Positions 10,057 through 22,586 of a DNA stretch of 64,000 bases are shown here, in pieces. The stretch lies in NCBI GenBank assembly GCA_964017145.1, contig OZ024842.1, forward strand, positions 124,001 to 188,000, read 5' to 3'. Source of the stretch: Agrocybe praecox. Its lineage: Eukaryota > Basidiomycota > Agaricomycetes > Agaricales > Agrocybaceae. The notes beneath the pieces were generated by a model. It was not told the origin of the DNA. It saw nothing but the letters and a program-made list of their open reading frames with translations, and did no database searches. Made by a program: the position numbers and the translations under genes. Position 1 is the first letter of the stretch; every line of letters begins with the position of its first letter.

Positions 10057-11366
10057 TCCTTTTCTCTCCTGTCCCTTCTTTTTCTTCTCTCTTTCGTTAT
10101 TTTCTTTTTGTCTTTATGTTTCTTCGGCCTCCTTTCTTTATGGTGTATTTTTTCCCCTCCGGTTATTTGAGTGCTGCTTTCAACGATGGCAATGGCTGGA
10201 TTAGCATTTAGGCTTGCCACAAACTTTTTAAAATTCTTTCCACCTCTTATCGCTTTCTACGGATCGCCTCTATGCTCTATGCTCTATGCTCTGTTCTCAT
10301 TTCTCTTGTCTCTATTGCTGTACTCTATTCCATTCATTCTGGTTTTTTTCATTGGTGTATCAAAAAGTTCAAAGGGTTTTCGATGTTCGTTCTCCTTTCT
10401 CTGTCCTCCTTTTCTTCTTTCTGGTGTATGATATATTTATCCTCTTCCCGTTCTCTTTCGCCCTTCCCTTTCCCCCTTTTAACGGCGGCGATATTGGCCC
10501 CATTGTTGCCTTTTTGTCGGTCGCAACGGCTTCGGGTTCCTACCGCCGCTGCCCTACATCAACGCACTCTTTAATCAAGCTTGACATTCCTGTTTTATGC
10601 CAGTATCCCTTCCACTCGTTCAACCTCCTTTATATCGGAATTCGTACCGTTTCTCGCACACGCCTGCTGATGCTGTATCTTGGTTTCGGTAGTACGCCAT
10701 CCTTCTATACCGGGTTCACCCGTTTATTATCCCGGTCGGAGTGTCGGTGGAGACGCTGCTTCACATTAAAATTTCTGCACAAAATTCGCCCCTAGGACTC
10801 AAATTGTCTCGCCCATAACTATGTACATTCCTACGTTACTTTAGACGATATGGCACGCCCGAGAGCGTGCTTAATTTCAGTACTTACTACCTATAGATAG
10901 ACGATTAACCGTAACACAAGTGAAAGAAAAGAAATTGAATTGTTGAATTTTTTTGTGGTCAACCGGTCGTGCACATGCACTACTGTTTTGCAACTTTTCT
11001 ATCGCATCGCGGTTCCGTTATTCCTGGTGGAAGGTCCGCAATGTCATTCTTTTTATCATAGAAGTTGGAACAGGGGCAAATTCCTTTGTATTACAGAAAT
11101 AGCCTAACGACTTGAGATCCATCCGTGAACAACCTCCAAAAATCCCTCTTCATATCAGGGTGTTTCTTGCCTTGTAGTCGAAGAATTCTGTCGGACAATA
11201 TGTAGAAAGTCATGGAATGGAGCAGGGAGCATACTTGTGATGTCGAATACGATTTGGGGGCGATGAACGACCATGCGAGCAACTTGATCTCAGAAGTCCA
11301 AACAGGGAGCACAGTGAACAGGACAATGGGTTGCACTCGTAAGATTTGACAATAAGCTTGTGCTCC
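10057..11366. other. Pyrimidine-rich 3' flank, no gene
   Basis: 10057-10800 is C/T-rich on the plus strand and gives spurious Phe/Ser/Leu frames. A short tandem CTCTATG (three copies) lies near 10268-10290. Nothing recognisable follows up to the NACHT gene stop at 11367. Confidence 0.5.
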
Positions 11367-14300
11367 TTAATCCCCGGCTCTTTCCTCGTCGCTTTCCTCG
11401 TCGCTTTCCTCGTCGCTTTCCACCGTTGGTACAACGCATCCTATAAGGCTCGTTATTGGGGCAAAGGAATAAAAATCGATCGAATGGTGTAAATTACCTT
11501 CCAACCAAGTACTGAGTACATTTTCCTCGCCAAATTCATGTTTCTAGCGGTACAAGTCAGAAACTATCTCAGCCATACTATGAAAAAAAAAATACCTTGA
11601 GATAATAGACAATATCACTAGCAAACCGCGAAGGCAATGGCAATTCCTTCCCTATAACCGTATTGAGATAATGGAGAGTTTTCAGGCAGGCAAATATTTT
11701 AAAGCTACGGTTTGCATGAACAAATATTTTTTTCAAATAGGGAGAGAGAGCATCCAAATGGATCCTGTATTCGCCGTTGGTGCGGTAAACCTTGGCTGAC
11801 AGGTCTTGCAGAAGAGATTCCAATACGCAAGTTGAAAGTATTTCTTCCATGTCATTAGGAAGACTGTAGCAAGATTCAGATAACATTTTGATTAAAGCAA
11901 AATGATATCCTTTCGCGTCGCCGTTTAATAAGGAGAGGTATTGTCGACGATTTCGAGCATGAATCCCATATGGAGGAATCACATCATTGAACTCGAGGGG
12001 TTCAAGCTGTTGGTAGGGTAGTGAAAGGATATAAGCAAGATATTCCTCTTCGGAGATCCAGAAATATGGATAGTAGCAAGTAGAAATTGCCGGAACTAAG
12101 TGAGTTTTGTAGTTCCACACCAGACATTCCAATAATTGAGTTCTCGCCTGCAATGATCCAACTGACACTGAGAGAATTGAAGCCAACTCCTCGTTGCTCT
12201 GAGAAATACCGCTATTTCAAGAAGTATTCTCGATCGAAAATTCAAAATGTTACTCACCAATTGTTGATCTATCCACTCGACAAGTATCTGACATATCTCG
12301 AGGTCTAGCACAATCCAATCGATATTGTGGAGAGCATCGATAAAAGACAGTACACTTTCGAGGTTCATTGGATCCTGGTTATATTTGATATCAGAGATTT
12401 CGAGCGTCATGCGAAGAAAGTCTCTATAGTTGACATCAGTGAGCGTAATCATGAACTGTAGTATATACTAGTAGCGCGCAAGCACAATAAAAAAACTAAC
12501 CTGTCGTTTTCCAATGATTCTACTGTGCTACCCGAGTATAACGTCAGCACTTTGGCCTCCTTTGGTGAAACCAACTCCTCATACACGTTTATTCCTTCAG
12601 CCACAGAATCAGACCATGCCGTAGAACGAACGTGAGCTGATTTCCCCTGAACGTAGTTTATCAACATGCTTCGACAAGTACTCAAGCATGCGTCACAAAA
12701 ACGCAGATGCAGAGGTCCACTTTTTGTCTCGTCCAAGAGATACGGATTGAGCCATTCGGCGATACGAATTGTAGTTCGATAGTACAATATTCCTTCGCGC
12801 GATTCTGCTGTACGACGCTTGCGTAGGAAGCACTGATATTTATCGACAAATTGAGCTGCGGATGCAGTTTGGCCTTGGAAAAAGTCGTCTCTGAAATCGC
12901 TTAAGTATGGTTCTTGGTCGGATATGAGCTTGCAAAGTCCTGGACGTTGCAGGAACACATGGAAGGGGAGGCCGGAGATGCATTCAAAAGAAAGTTCCTG
13001 AATGGTGTGAAGGACATCATCGATGGATATAGTTCGATCTTCCAGCTGTTTCTAAAAGAAAGTCGACAAGGTTGGTACAAATCGAGTTGGGGAATGTGCA
13101 GAACTCACCTCCAGGCGCCATCCAATATGTAGTAGGGTCAATGCCGCACTGTCTAAATGTTGAAGCACGTATGCATGATGGAAGAAGACATGAGGTCCTC
13201 TCATACAAAAACTGTCGATTCCTTTTTTCAAGTCTATCACGAACTGAGCTGCGAAATCAGCATGCTGAGTATTTGTCCACATCTGACAGAAGGACCAGGT
13301 TTCATGACTCAAATCCAACATATGATCCCTAGACAAGTGATCAGCCTTACTCAAAGTCAAAAAAGCCATTAAATATTGCAAGGACTTACTTCGTATCCTG
13401 TTGAGCGATATCCAAGCTTTTGAGAACACGATTGAGGTAGAAATCATATACATGCTTGTAAACTTTCTTGAGATCCACAGAGAATTCTCTAGACCGAGGG
13501 GGGTCTCCAAGAAAGTCTTCGAATGACAGGTGCGAGAATGATATATTGGTTTCGTGTGGCCCAAAATATTCAGCGATATCGGGATCCTCTTCAACTGGAG
13601 TTTTTAAATTGACCAGAGAAGCAATCGCTCGTAAAACCAACTTGATTTCAGTTGCAGGAACGTCGAAGAGCTCTTCTATAACTTTGGCGTTTGCCTTGAC
13701 GAGTATCCCGCTCAGAACACGGAGCAGCATTTCCCGACGTGGATATAACGACAGAATCATGGTGTATAATCTATCGAGGTCAGAAAATGCTTCTGCACGT
13801 AAAGGTCCAGGTCGGGAGAATATCTCTAATTGTTGTACTGGATCAGAAAAATCGGAATGATTTCCAATAAATTTGAGAACAGTGGCTGCATAGATAAATT
13901 GGCCAGAGGAGTTGTGCACAAAATATTCTAAAATATAATCTGGAGGCCATGGACGCGGAACACCTTGCATGATATCTTGATTTTCGTTATGGATTTTTGC
14001 GAAGCCATCGCGAAGATAAGTTCGGATATCATTCCAGGCATTGCGAGACTCGCTGAGATCCAACCGTTTTGTGGACTCCAAAAGAGGGGCGCGATCAAAG
14101 GAATCATGAATCCGGAATTCAGGGCGACTCGCGATGAGAATTCGGAATGGCAAGTTGGACGTTTTCATCGAGTTTCCGATGAGGAAAAGAATGTCACGCT
14201 GAACTTGCGAGGTTTCGCATTCATCAAGGCCGTCGATGATGACTGTGGGGGTATGCGTTGGAAGAGAGGGTAGATGAGATGAAGGTTCAACTATGAGTGA

Positions 14301-14850
14301 ATGTAGCTGAGTGGATATAGTTTTGGATGGCAATGTGATGTCGTCGGTCATTGCCTTATCCACAAGGGACCTCATACCAGGGATGTTGATCGCAATCTGA
14401 TAGGCCAGAGTCGAGAATAGGAATTTAGCAAAACCGCGTTTCTCATCTCCCTTTCGAAAGAAAAACGACCCCGCATATCGTTCGCGGTGCAGTTGTCGCA
14501 GACGCTCCGCAATATTCTGCATAATGGCTGACTTTCCTGCACCAGCAGGTCCATAAAGCCATAGGACATTTGTTGGTGGATTTGGGTCGTTGATCCATTC
14601 TATGATTTGCTGTAAAATCTCCTCGCGAGTCCCTGGATGACAGGTGCCTTGGGGATACCGTTCTGCGGAATCATACATCGCTGAATCCGCTATTGATCGA
14701 CTTAAGCTTGATAACCCTGTTAGAAAAAAAGAGTTATTAGACTGCACTCCAACTGAGTGGAAACTACTTGCCTAACTCGATCGGTCCAGGACTTTGGTTG
14801 ACAGTAAAGGTCCCACCAGTAACTAAAAGGTTGCTCCCTGAGGCAAACAT
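11367..14850 (-). CDS. NACHT-domain STAND NTPase (NLR-like), 1021 aa
   Basis: Eight exons on the minus strand: 14850-14772, 14716-13390, 13328-13109, 13051-12501, 12423-12258, 12198-11596, 11543-11498, 11440-11367. Introns are 52-77 bp and all exons join in frame. The start codon precedes 'FASGSNLLVTGGTFT', the typical leader of basidiomycete NACHT proteins. Then come 'CHPGTREEIL', Walker A 'GPAGAGKSA' (about residue 95), Walker B 'TVIIDGLDEC' (about residue 195) and 'ILIASRPE' (sensor region). The remaining ~550 residues are helical-looking without WD40 or ankyrin signatures. The protein ends in an acidic SDEE repeat. The family acts as NTP-driven signalling switches in fungal self/non-self recognition; this member's trigger is unknown. 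Intron 1 uses a GC donor (GCAAGT) at 14771-14770. No frameshift was found, so it appears functional. Confidence 0.88.
11386..11426 (-). repeat. 12-bp coding tandem repeat (SDEE tail)
   Basis: Three and a half copies of a 12-bp unit (plus-strand CTTTCCTCGTCG) in the last exon of the NACHT gene encode a C-terminal Ser-Asp-Glu-Glu repeat. Copy-number change would stay in frame. Confidence 0.85.
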
Positions 14851-15557
14851 TGCGTATCCTTGAAAATCTGATATTTTCTCGATGTGTCCTTCGGTTCTGA
14901 GGCTTGGGAGTATGGTCCAGAGATTGCGAAAAGCACTGCAGTACTAGTAGACATGGATTCAAATTCGCACGATTATCAGGGGTCACGGGCCTGACCTACA
15001 AAAATATCAATAGGATATGTCCGTTATTAGTAAATGAACAGAAGTAAACGCACCTGAGAGAATCGAAGAACCGGTCTGCACAGTTATCTGTTGCACAAGA
15101 AGTTGCCGCTGTAAATAATTTCAAAGTAGGTCCTTCGATGATCCTAACACAGTTTGCAACTCTCTGAAAAAATCAACCCTATTTCGACAGTCGCGAACGA
15201 AATTTGCGAGTTTGAAGTTTGAAGTTTGGACAAAAACGGCGCCTAATATTTACGAAGATATTCGCCGCGTCACATACCATACGAATCCTGGATGGTTTTG
15301 TGGAGTAGGGCAGACAGCAGACATCGTGAAATTGTCACCAAGTAACAACGAAACGTTGGACATTCTTGACTGAATAGCAAGGCACTTTCCGAGAACTCGT
15401 GTCCTTCACAAGCTTCATTGTAGCCCGAAGGCGAGCAGATTCAAAACTTATTGAACTTGGAAGTGATGGAGAAAAGTGAAATGATAATGAATTCGGGGAC
15501 AGCACGGCCCACTGATAGCTAAAAAGGAAGGAGATTGGTAAGCAGACCTAACGACCG
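14851..15557. other. Upstream region of the NACHT gene
   Basis: About 700 bp with no open gene. It would contain the promoter of the minus-strand NACHT gene. No TATA-type box stands out. Confidence 0.4.
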
Positions 15558-15619
15558 CAGTGCATTCATGACGTCTACGCTCAACCATCATCCCAATCAA
15601 CCCTTTTCCTTCCTTTTAC
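15558..15619 (+). repeat. Dispersed ~60-bp duplication, copy 2
   Basis: Partner of 8649-8712, same orientation. Differences are a 6-bp deletion and a few substitutions. The downstream sequences diverge after the TTCCTTCCTTTT tract. Confidence 0.6.
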
Positions 15620-16660
15620 GAGTCCTCCATTAGGAGGACGAGTCTATATATTGGTTGATCACCCCTTGTTTTTACACTGTCCTGTCTTAGACGCCGGGCC
15701 GCTTGCGCCCGGATTATATAATGTTATCCGTTTTGGAAGCCTTGTCACAGCCACAACGGACTTCACGGTTTCGACGGGTTTGTTGCGTGTTTGCTCAATA
15801 TCTGACAGGATTGGACTTTGTCCCGACATTATTTAGATGTTTAAAATACAGAGACATACAGTCATTACCTAGTCAATGACTCAACCAAATTTAAACCGGC
15901 CTCAAGTTTTTCAAAATTTTAAAATCTGAAAAACTAAGGACATAATATCGTGTGCTTATATGTAAGGAATAGATATACAAACTCATAATAAGAGAAATCA
16001 CGCATCTAATGCTCGCAGTGTGAAATCAGTTGAAACTAGCCTTATCGTGTCAAACACGGTCAATGACCCAAGTTACATCAATGTGATATTTCTAGATTAG
16101 GAATGCTTAGCGATTATCCAAGTCGCCACCTAAACTCGATCTATCGCCATCATTCCCTTCCTCCTCGTCTTCTCCGTTCTCCTCTATGAAATCTGCAACC
16201 TTTGGCTTGATAACTGCTTTTTCCATCGGAGGCATCCTAGGCTTCTGCCATCTGGGTTTTCTCTTGTTATATTTCAGAATGTTTCCTGAAATGGCAATGC
16301 ATGATGTGAGTCGTGACCCGCTCTCATATCTATTTTCGGAGAAACTGCAGCAGTTCTGCCATTTCCTTGACATTTCGAAGCTTTAAATTGGATCTGAAGA
16401 GTGGAGAAGTTAGACAGAGCCTATTCAATAATAATGGCCTGAAAAAAATGCAAAAGATTTGATGTCATGGGTATGGCAACCCTGTTCACAATATTGATAA
16501 ATCCCTCAAAATCTGATCTATCCATGGATATCGGAGGATGTAAAAGGCGGGGAGCTTAGATTCTCTGGATTACCATAGACAGGTACTTAATGAGAAGATT
16601 GTAAAAAAAATCTAAGAAATCGATTGATATCTGAGCTCAAAATACGAGTTTGGGTCATTG

Positions 16661-16910
16661 ACCACTTCAGTGAACCAGTGACAAGACCTCTTAGGTCAAT
16701 TAATTCCTGATAGAAAATAGACCTAAGAGACCCCCTGATAATGTTTTTTAGAAACATTATTTGGCAAAACATTTCTTTCAAAACATTTCTGCCATTTGAA
16801 AATGTTTTAGCATTTCAAAACATTTTAGCATATTCCAAAACATTTTAATATTTTCCATATTTGGACATCGGTCAAAATCATAGCTTATAGGGCTTAATCC
16901 ACAGTATTCT
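16661..16910. repeat. Internal inverted-repeat arms A and B (left)
   Basis: Arm A (16661-16853, ~193 bp) is the near-perfect inverse of 18541-18733, which abuts the right TIR. Arm B (16853-16910) is the inverse of 17644-17702. The arms are contiguous on the left but about 840 bp apart on the right, so the element can fold into a large two-step hairpin. Confidence 0.8.
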
Positions 16911-17643
16911 GGAGGTTCCATGGGATAGATATAGTATTTATCATTGTATTTAGGCTTTTGTGCAGTAATATAATCACCAATAATACATATAAACAACTTC
17001 CAATGGGTGTTTTGTTTGAGATAGGCTTAGATATAGAATCACAATCTGTAAGATAGATACACTTGTTCTATGGTTTCTTTTAAGTAGTTTTATGGTTCAA
17101 AATTGTATAAGAGTGAGATTACTTATAAAAGAAAGAAAGATTTGATATATAATTATGTCAGTTTACTTCTGACTTGAGATACTCAAAGTGATAATTCATT
17201 GTTGAAACCCAAATCCATGAGCTTAGTATTCCTCTCAGACCAGTATACAGAGTTTATCATTTGGTTCAATAAGATTTTGTTCTATATTTGTACAGTTCTT
17301 GTGCAAAGGACTCCTTTCAACTTGTATGGTTGGAGTCAATCTGCTAAACATACTTAGCAATGTAGGCAAGTTACGTCAAACACTGTTATTACCAATCACA
17401 CATTCAAGTAGCTATAGGGACCAAAGACAATTGCTATTCTGATTATACCTCTTACTTTGACTGTTCTCATAAGTTCTTGTTCCTTTCTTCCTATAGCAAT
17501 GCCATGAATTCTGATCAACATACAATACAATATGTAGCAATACATAATGCGCATAAGTAGAAGTCATACAGGTTTATGAATGATATGACAGGACTTTCTG
17601 ATCAGCCTTGATCTTAGGGCTTATAGAGGTCATCATATACCAA

Positions 17644-17702
17644 AGAATACTGTGAATTATGCCCTATAAGCTATGATTTTGACCGATGTCCAAATATGGA
17701 AG
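17644..17702. repeat. Internal inverted-repeat arm B' (right)
   Basis: Inverse of 16853-16910, nearly identical over 58 bp (CATAGCTTATAGGGC region and GGACATCGGTCAAAATC region). Confidence 0.8.
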
Positions 17703-17848
17703 TTATTTCCCAATTGGGATGTTTCCGCTTTTTTACCACATTTTAAGAGATTAAACCTACTATGCTTACTATATAAGATATCCATAGAGCCTTGTAGTAG
17801 TCTACATATTTCAAAAGGGACTTATAATGTATAAAAGTATAGAAAAAG

Positions 17849-18237
17849 TTCGCTTTTTTGATGAATTTATAAATAGGTCAGATTATTTTGAACATTAACC
17901 AAGTACAAATTCTTGCATCCATCCCATACCTTATACTTTTGAGCCCTTTTTGTATCTTACAAATCATGATAAATCCATTAGAATCCATAGCAGCTGTTTA
18001 TTTGGCAAAAAAGCGCCCACAATGTAGTAAATCACATACTTGGTTCGCTTTTTGGACTTATTTATAAATAGCTTACATTATTTTTGAACATTATCCAGAT
18101 GTACTTTTGTGCATCCATCCTTTCCTTTTGTATTTATGCATTTTTAAAGATCTTATAATTCATTATAAATCACTAGAACATATATCCACCGCTTTTTTGG
18201 GTAAAAAAAGCGCCCAAAACATAAGAAATCAGACAAT
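17849..18237 (+). repeat. ~194-bp tandem duplication
   Basis: Two diverged units start at 17849 and 18043 with TTCGCTTTTT. Both contain TTATAAATAG, GAACATTA(A/T)CCA, GCATCCATCC and AAAAAAGCGCCCA at matching offsets. It is non-coding and AT-rich, inside the Tc1/mariner-like element. Confidence 0.7.
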
Positions 18238-18265
18238 GTAACCTTTTAGGAAATTAATCATATGA

Positions 18266-18478
18266 CAGATTCCACAGCCACACATTTGATAAGATATGAT
18301 AAGATAACTACTATCTAGATAAGATTTATTAGCATAGCCACAACTAGATTAGATATAAGAGCATAGCCACAATATAGATAAGATATTAAAAGCACAGCCA
18401 CAGTCAGATAAAACATTATGGCATAGCCACAGCAAGATAAAACATTATAGCATAGCCACACATCAGATTAGATATGGT
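18266..18478 (+). repeat. ~31-bp tandem repeat, about six copies
   Basis: A unit of the form GCATAGCCACA followed by an AGAT(A/T)AGATA-like segment recurs about every 31 bp, starting near 18271, 18329, 18360, 18391, 18421 and 18452. It lies just inside right arm A'. Confidence 0.75.
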
Positions 18479-18540
18479 TACATTGTCACACTTTTTCTAA
18501 TAATGTTTTTAGGTTTTAAATTTAGAAGTGCAGAAATGTT

Positions 18541-18733
18541 TTAAATATTAAAATGTTTTGGAATATGCTAAAATGTTTTGAAATGCTAAAACATTTTCAA
18601 ATGGCAGAAATGTTTTGAAAGAAATGTTTTGCCAAATAATGTTTCTAAAAAACATTATCAGGGGGTCTCTTAGGTCTATTTCCTATCAGGAATTAATTGA
18701 CCTAAGAGGTCTTGTCACTGGTTCACTGAAGTG
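18541..18733. repeat. Internal inverted-repeat arm A' (right)
   Basis: Inverse of 16661-16853 with only a few mismatches, directly next to the right terminal inverted repeat. Confidence 0.8.
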
Positions 18734-18753
18734 CATTGACTAGGTAATGACTG

Positions 18754-20640
18754 TATATTATAAGATACATTAATATCATTTGTTTGACATTTGTTCAAAA
18801 ATGTTTATTTATAGAAGTACATTTGAATTTTAAATACATATATGATATAAATGACATATTTGACTTCAAATGATGAGATGTACATAACATGTTATAGAAA
18901 ATAAATAAAATGAATGAAAATAGGGAAAAGATAGAAAATTTTATTTGGACTCGTATACGCCATGAAAAGCAATGGCCCACTTTAAACAAGTATACACACA
19001 AACATCGAGAGTTCAAACAAATTTCACAGTATTTTATTTGTTATCATCCGAAATACATCCATTGACACTACACGCAAAAATCAATTTTTGTGTCCGAAAA
19101 ATTGACTTATAATTCACTACAAAATTCTGGTTTTACGACGTAGAAAAATTTCGTACGAAAGAGATGAGTAAAGACATAATTGTTGAAGGATTTTTTGTAT
19201 TGCAAAAATTTATTAGCAAAGAATGTCAGGAAGTGTCTATTTTCCAATTTATTTCTCTTCTCCTTTTTGAAACAGAAACAATAAGCCTTCTTGGAAGTCA
19301 CAAAGGGTGCCTTTGGAACAATTAAAAATTGGCTTGCTGGAATTCCCTTATGGCGTAACTCCGGTACTCCATATGTTAACTTCGGTACTCCATATAGGAA
19401 TCCGGCCCAATGAATTTTTGACTTCATAAAAGGCCTGATGTTTCGAGTGGGAAAATGTTGAATTTTTAGACTTCGGAAAGAGAATGGAAAATCGTGTATT
19501 TTCCCTCTTTAATTGTTTTGACTTTAACAACCGCTTCCCAGTTTACTGAAATTGGTCGGTTTATTCAACCTTTGCAAGTCCATTTTCGGATGAATATGTC
19601 AGTTACGAAAAGTTAGCATTTTCACTTTAATTATATATGAATTTTTGAACTACATAAATACATTTCTGCGCCTAGTGTGAGTACCGTAGCTCACCCCAAT
19701 TACGGCACCCCAGGCATAAATCAAGGAAAATAGCAGGAAATAAGGGGAAACAACAGAAATGAGAGTTAAGCGCCTTGGCACCATCTCTCGATGAAACTTC
19801 CAGTGAGCTACTTGCTTGTTTCAAGCCTAAAATGCTGATGTTATAGAGCTAGGTGATAGCATGGAATCCTTGGCTGAGCGAAACGAGTAGGAAAAAGGGT
19901 GCATTTTTTTCTGTTGAATTGGTGGTTTCGGGGTTTGATGAGGGTATCGGTTGGCATTCAGTAGCATGTTCACTCGTCCGGATAATGGTTTCGAATATGA
20001 TATCAATTGGTCTAGGTAGGCATCTATAAATACCATTATATTTAGCTGTACAACTCTCAGAACATCTTATTTTGTTGTTTCGACGCGGGTGCATCAAAAC
20101 AAGCGCTCGTGAGTCTATCGCACGATTGCGCTTCCACTGTGGACCAAACCTCACCTTAAATTTCTTTCACATCATCTTCCGGTAAATGCCAGCAAATAAG
20201 AGCGATAGAGACGCTACAATACAAAAGATTTCTACCTAGAAACTACGGAAATCACGTTATTCTGCCATCTCACACTGATGTATATCTTCATTTTAAATTT
20301 TGAGCTCCATTTCACTCTAGTTTGCTAATAGGTAGCGTGTTTTGATGAAATCACGTATAAATAGAATCGGGCTGAGCAGAGAAAAAGTGTTTTTTGGCAA
20401 AGAGCGGCGGAAGGGAGGATGGGTAAGAGGGTTGGATGTTGTCCACTTCTCGGACGACGTTTTGGCGTTCCGTCGTCACCTGTATCAGCTACCTTTATAT
20501 ATGAATAATAGACTGTTTGCTACCCATAGTGATACATGCTTGTAGCCACTTTGCTATCTGCCTCTTTCGGACACCCCATCTCTAAGGCAGAGACACTGCC
20601 GGGGTCACCGGCACTGCTCACTGGGGGTGGGCACAGGTAA
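18754..20640. other. AT-rich intergenic sequence
   Basis: No gene seen. A short tandem pair of CGGTACTCCATAT separated by TTAACTT/C lies at 19355-19393. A short motif GTACCGTAGCTCACCCC followed by AATTACGGCACCCC at 19680-19711 has partial internal symmetry. Confidence 0.4.
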
Positions 20641-20653
20641 ACACCTGTAAACA

Positions 20654-20960
20654 ACACAGGAAACAGTGTTCCCGAGGTGCCCGCTGCTGTAATTGAGCTC
20701 CTGCGTTGCGTCGGGCATCATTCGGGGCCCAGAAAAAGCCCATATATATTGCCTGAATATGTTTTGATTTTTTGGCACCTTTTGCGCCATCAAAAGAGGG
20801 CGGGATGGGATGGATCGCAAAACATGAAACTGGATGACGTGTTATTTTTAGCATATTTTGACAATTTCGGGCGTTGCGCTATTTTTAATTGTGATATTAT
20901 CATTTCTCGTACTATATTTACTTTGCATGCATACATTATGTTCTAGGTCCAGATTAGATT
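20654..20960 (+). repeat. Long direct repeat, copy D1
   Basis: Matches 23271-23575 over about 300 bp (about 80% by eye). Shared text includes ACACAGGAAACAGTGT, GGGCATC.TT.GGGGC, ATATGTTTTGATTTTTTGG, GCGCCATCAAAAGAGGGCGG and GACGTGTTATTTTTAG. Both copies are followed by AT-rich sequence and then by GTCGTC-rich repetitive DNA. Confidence 0.75.
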
Positions 20961-21734
20961 AGATAGAGAAAAAAACACTGAACATATCTTATGAGTGTCC
21001 CTTCTTAATTTGGCACTTATTTCTTTTTTTGGCAATTCTCTTGCATAACATATAAAAAAAAAAAAAATTGTACTATCCAACATGTACCATACACTATACA
21101 CTAATAATTAAAAGAAACACGGGAGAGAGCAAGGGCGTCAAATACACCGACAAGAACACGATGGCTCTCGTGTTCGTCGTACCAGCACTCCCCCTGCCAT
21201 CATCCTCATTGTCCTCCTCGCTGCTGTCGTCGCACCCGTTGCCGTCGTCTCGTTCTAGCAGCACAATGGCTGTAATGGTGGAGGTGTCATTGTTCAGGTG
21301 CTGCTGCTTCCTGTGAGCTGGTGAGGTTGGGATGGTGGTGGTGGTGGTGGGTATACATACCTACTTCCCTGCATAGAGGGAAGGGGTTATATGCCATCAT
21401 TGTCGTCCGTGTCAGTCCTATGCATCCTCGCCGTCGTCATCCGTGCAACGAGAATGAGGGTCAACGACGAGAACAAGAGTTGGTCTCGTTCTCATACGTC
21501 GTACCCTCATCCCCGTACACTCTCTACTTTGCCATCGTCGTCCTTGTGTGGTCGTGTGGTCGTGTAGTTGTGTGGACCTCTGCATTGCCATCGTCATGTG
21601 CATCGTGTGGACGTGTGGACGTCAGCGTTGTTGTCGTGTTGTCGTGTTGTCATCGGCGCTGTCGTTGTATTGTCGTTGTCGTCTATCACCATCGATCGTG
21701 TTTGCGAGAGGGGTGTCTGGCAGCCTCCAGCACC

Positions 21735-21912
21735 TTACCAAACGCTGCCCACATCCCTGCAGTGAGGGGAGAGGCTGAGTGCAAAGCATCGGCTTGGTGG
21801 TGATGGGTGTTGATAAGGAAAAAATGAACGTGTGTTGGTTCATTTCTGTCCAAATCAGGCCTTTCCCACGCCGGGCCGAGTCATAACCGGGTCGTGCTCA
21901 TCGTCGAGCACA
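21735..21912. repeat. Inverted repeat arm, left
   Basis: Inverse of 22587-22760: shared blocks are CTGCCCACATCCCTG, GAGGGGAG.GGCTG, GGTGGTGATGGG, TGATAAGGAA.AAATGAACG, GTTGG.TCATTTCT, TTTCCCACGCCGG. The arms enclose about 675 bp of AT-rich DNA with a 75-codon frame (22298-22525) of no recognised family. Confidence 0.75.
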
Positions 21913-22586
21913 ACGATGGGAGAACCTACAGGCATCTATTGGAAAAATTACATAATGCAGTATCAAGTAGTACCATAATATATGTATTTTATAATAGAAA
22001 ACAAGTATAACATAGAAAAAAAACATATATATTATCACCACCAGTATGAATACTACTGCTAGTACTTACTGCATTGCTATTCAGACATTGGTTGAGACCA
22101 TTTTGTATATTGGGTAGTACTCATATGTAGTTATAAATTATATGATTTTTTGCTAGACATTAATAAGGTTGCTAATTCACGAACAATAAAGTTTGGACAT
22201 ATTCTGAATGGAATTCATTCATATTGATAACTTATATAGCGAGCATGGAGATTCCGAGTGAACGACTGAAGAAAATTCTCCATGAAAACTTGGAGAAATG
22301 AGTAATTTAAAACACTATGAGGAACTAGCATACTATATAATCGAAATTTGCAAGAAATTTGGCCTACAAAAATCTCAACAGGATGCTATGGATCAAAATA
22401 TCAATCATGCATCGAGGTGGAATGTGAGCAACTGTATTCTTGATACTGGTGAGCAAAAAACCCTTTCATGCAACTTTCATGTTATGTTTTTTTTGAATAT
22501 TTATAAAGATATGAGATTTAATTAACTCTATCAACATACTCTACGACCTAATTTACTTTAAGATCAACCTTAAGCTTTGTTCTTGT

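Larger units (their letters stand above)
15859..18753. mobile_element. Tc1/mariner-like element with TA target duplication, no intact transposase
   Basis: The ends are perfect 20-bp terminal inverted repeats, CAGTCATTACCTAGTCAATG at 15859 and its complement ending at 18753, each bordered by TA. This matches Tc1/mariner-superfamily ends. The 2895-bp body is AT-rich and has no transposase-length frame. A minus-strand frame at 16107-16373 (88 codons) ends ~250 bp inside the left TIR and has a basic then acidic tail ('KPKVADF', EEDGE-type run); it could be a transposase C-terminal remnant (low confidence). The rest is filled with internal inverted and tandem repeats listed separately, so this is a rearranged non-autonomous derivative. 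Confidence 0.72.

Noticed and set aside
10057..10800. Several overlapping plus-strand frames of 70-169 codons
   Set aside because: They arise from a C/T-rich tract that gives Phe/Ser/Leu text in all three frames; no motif or splice pattern supports any of them.
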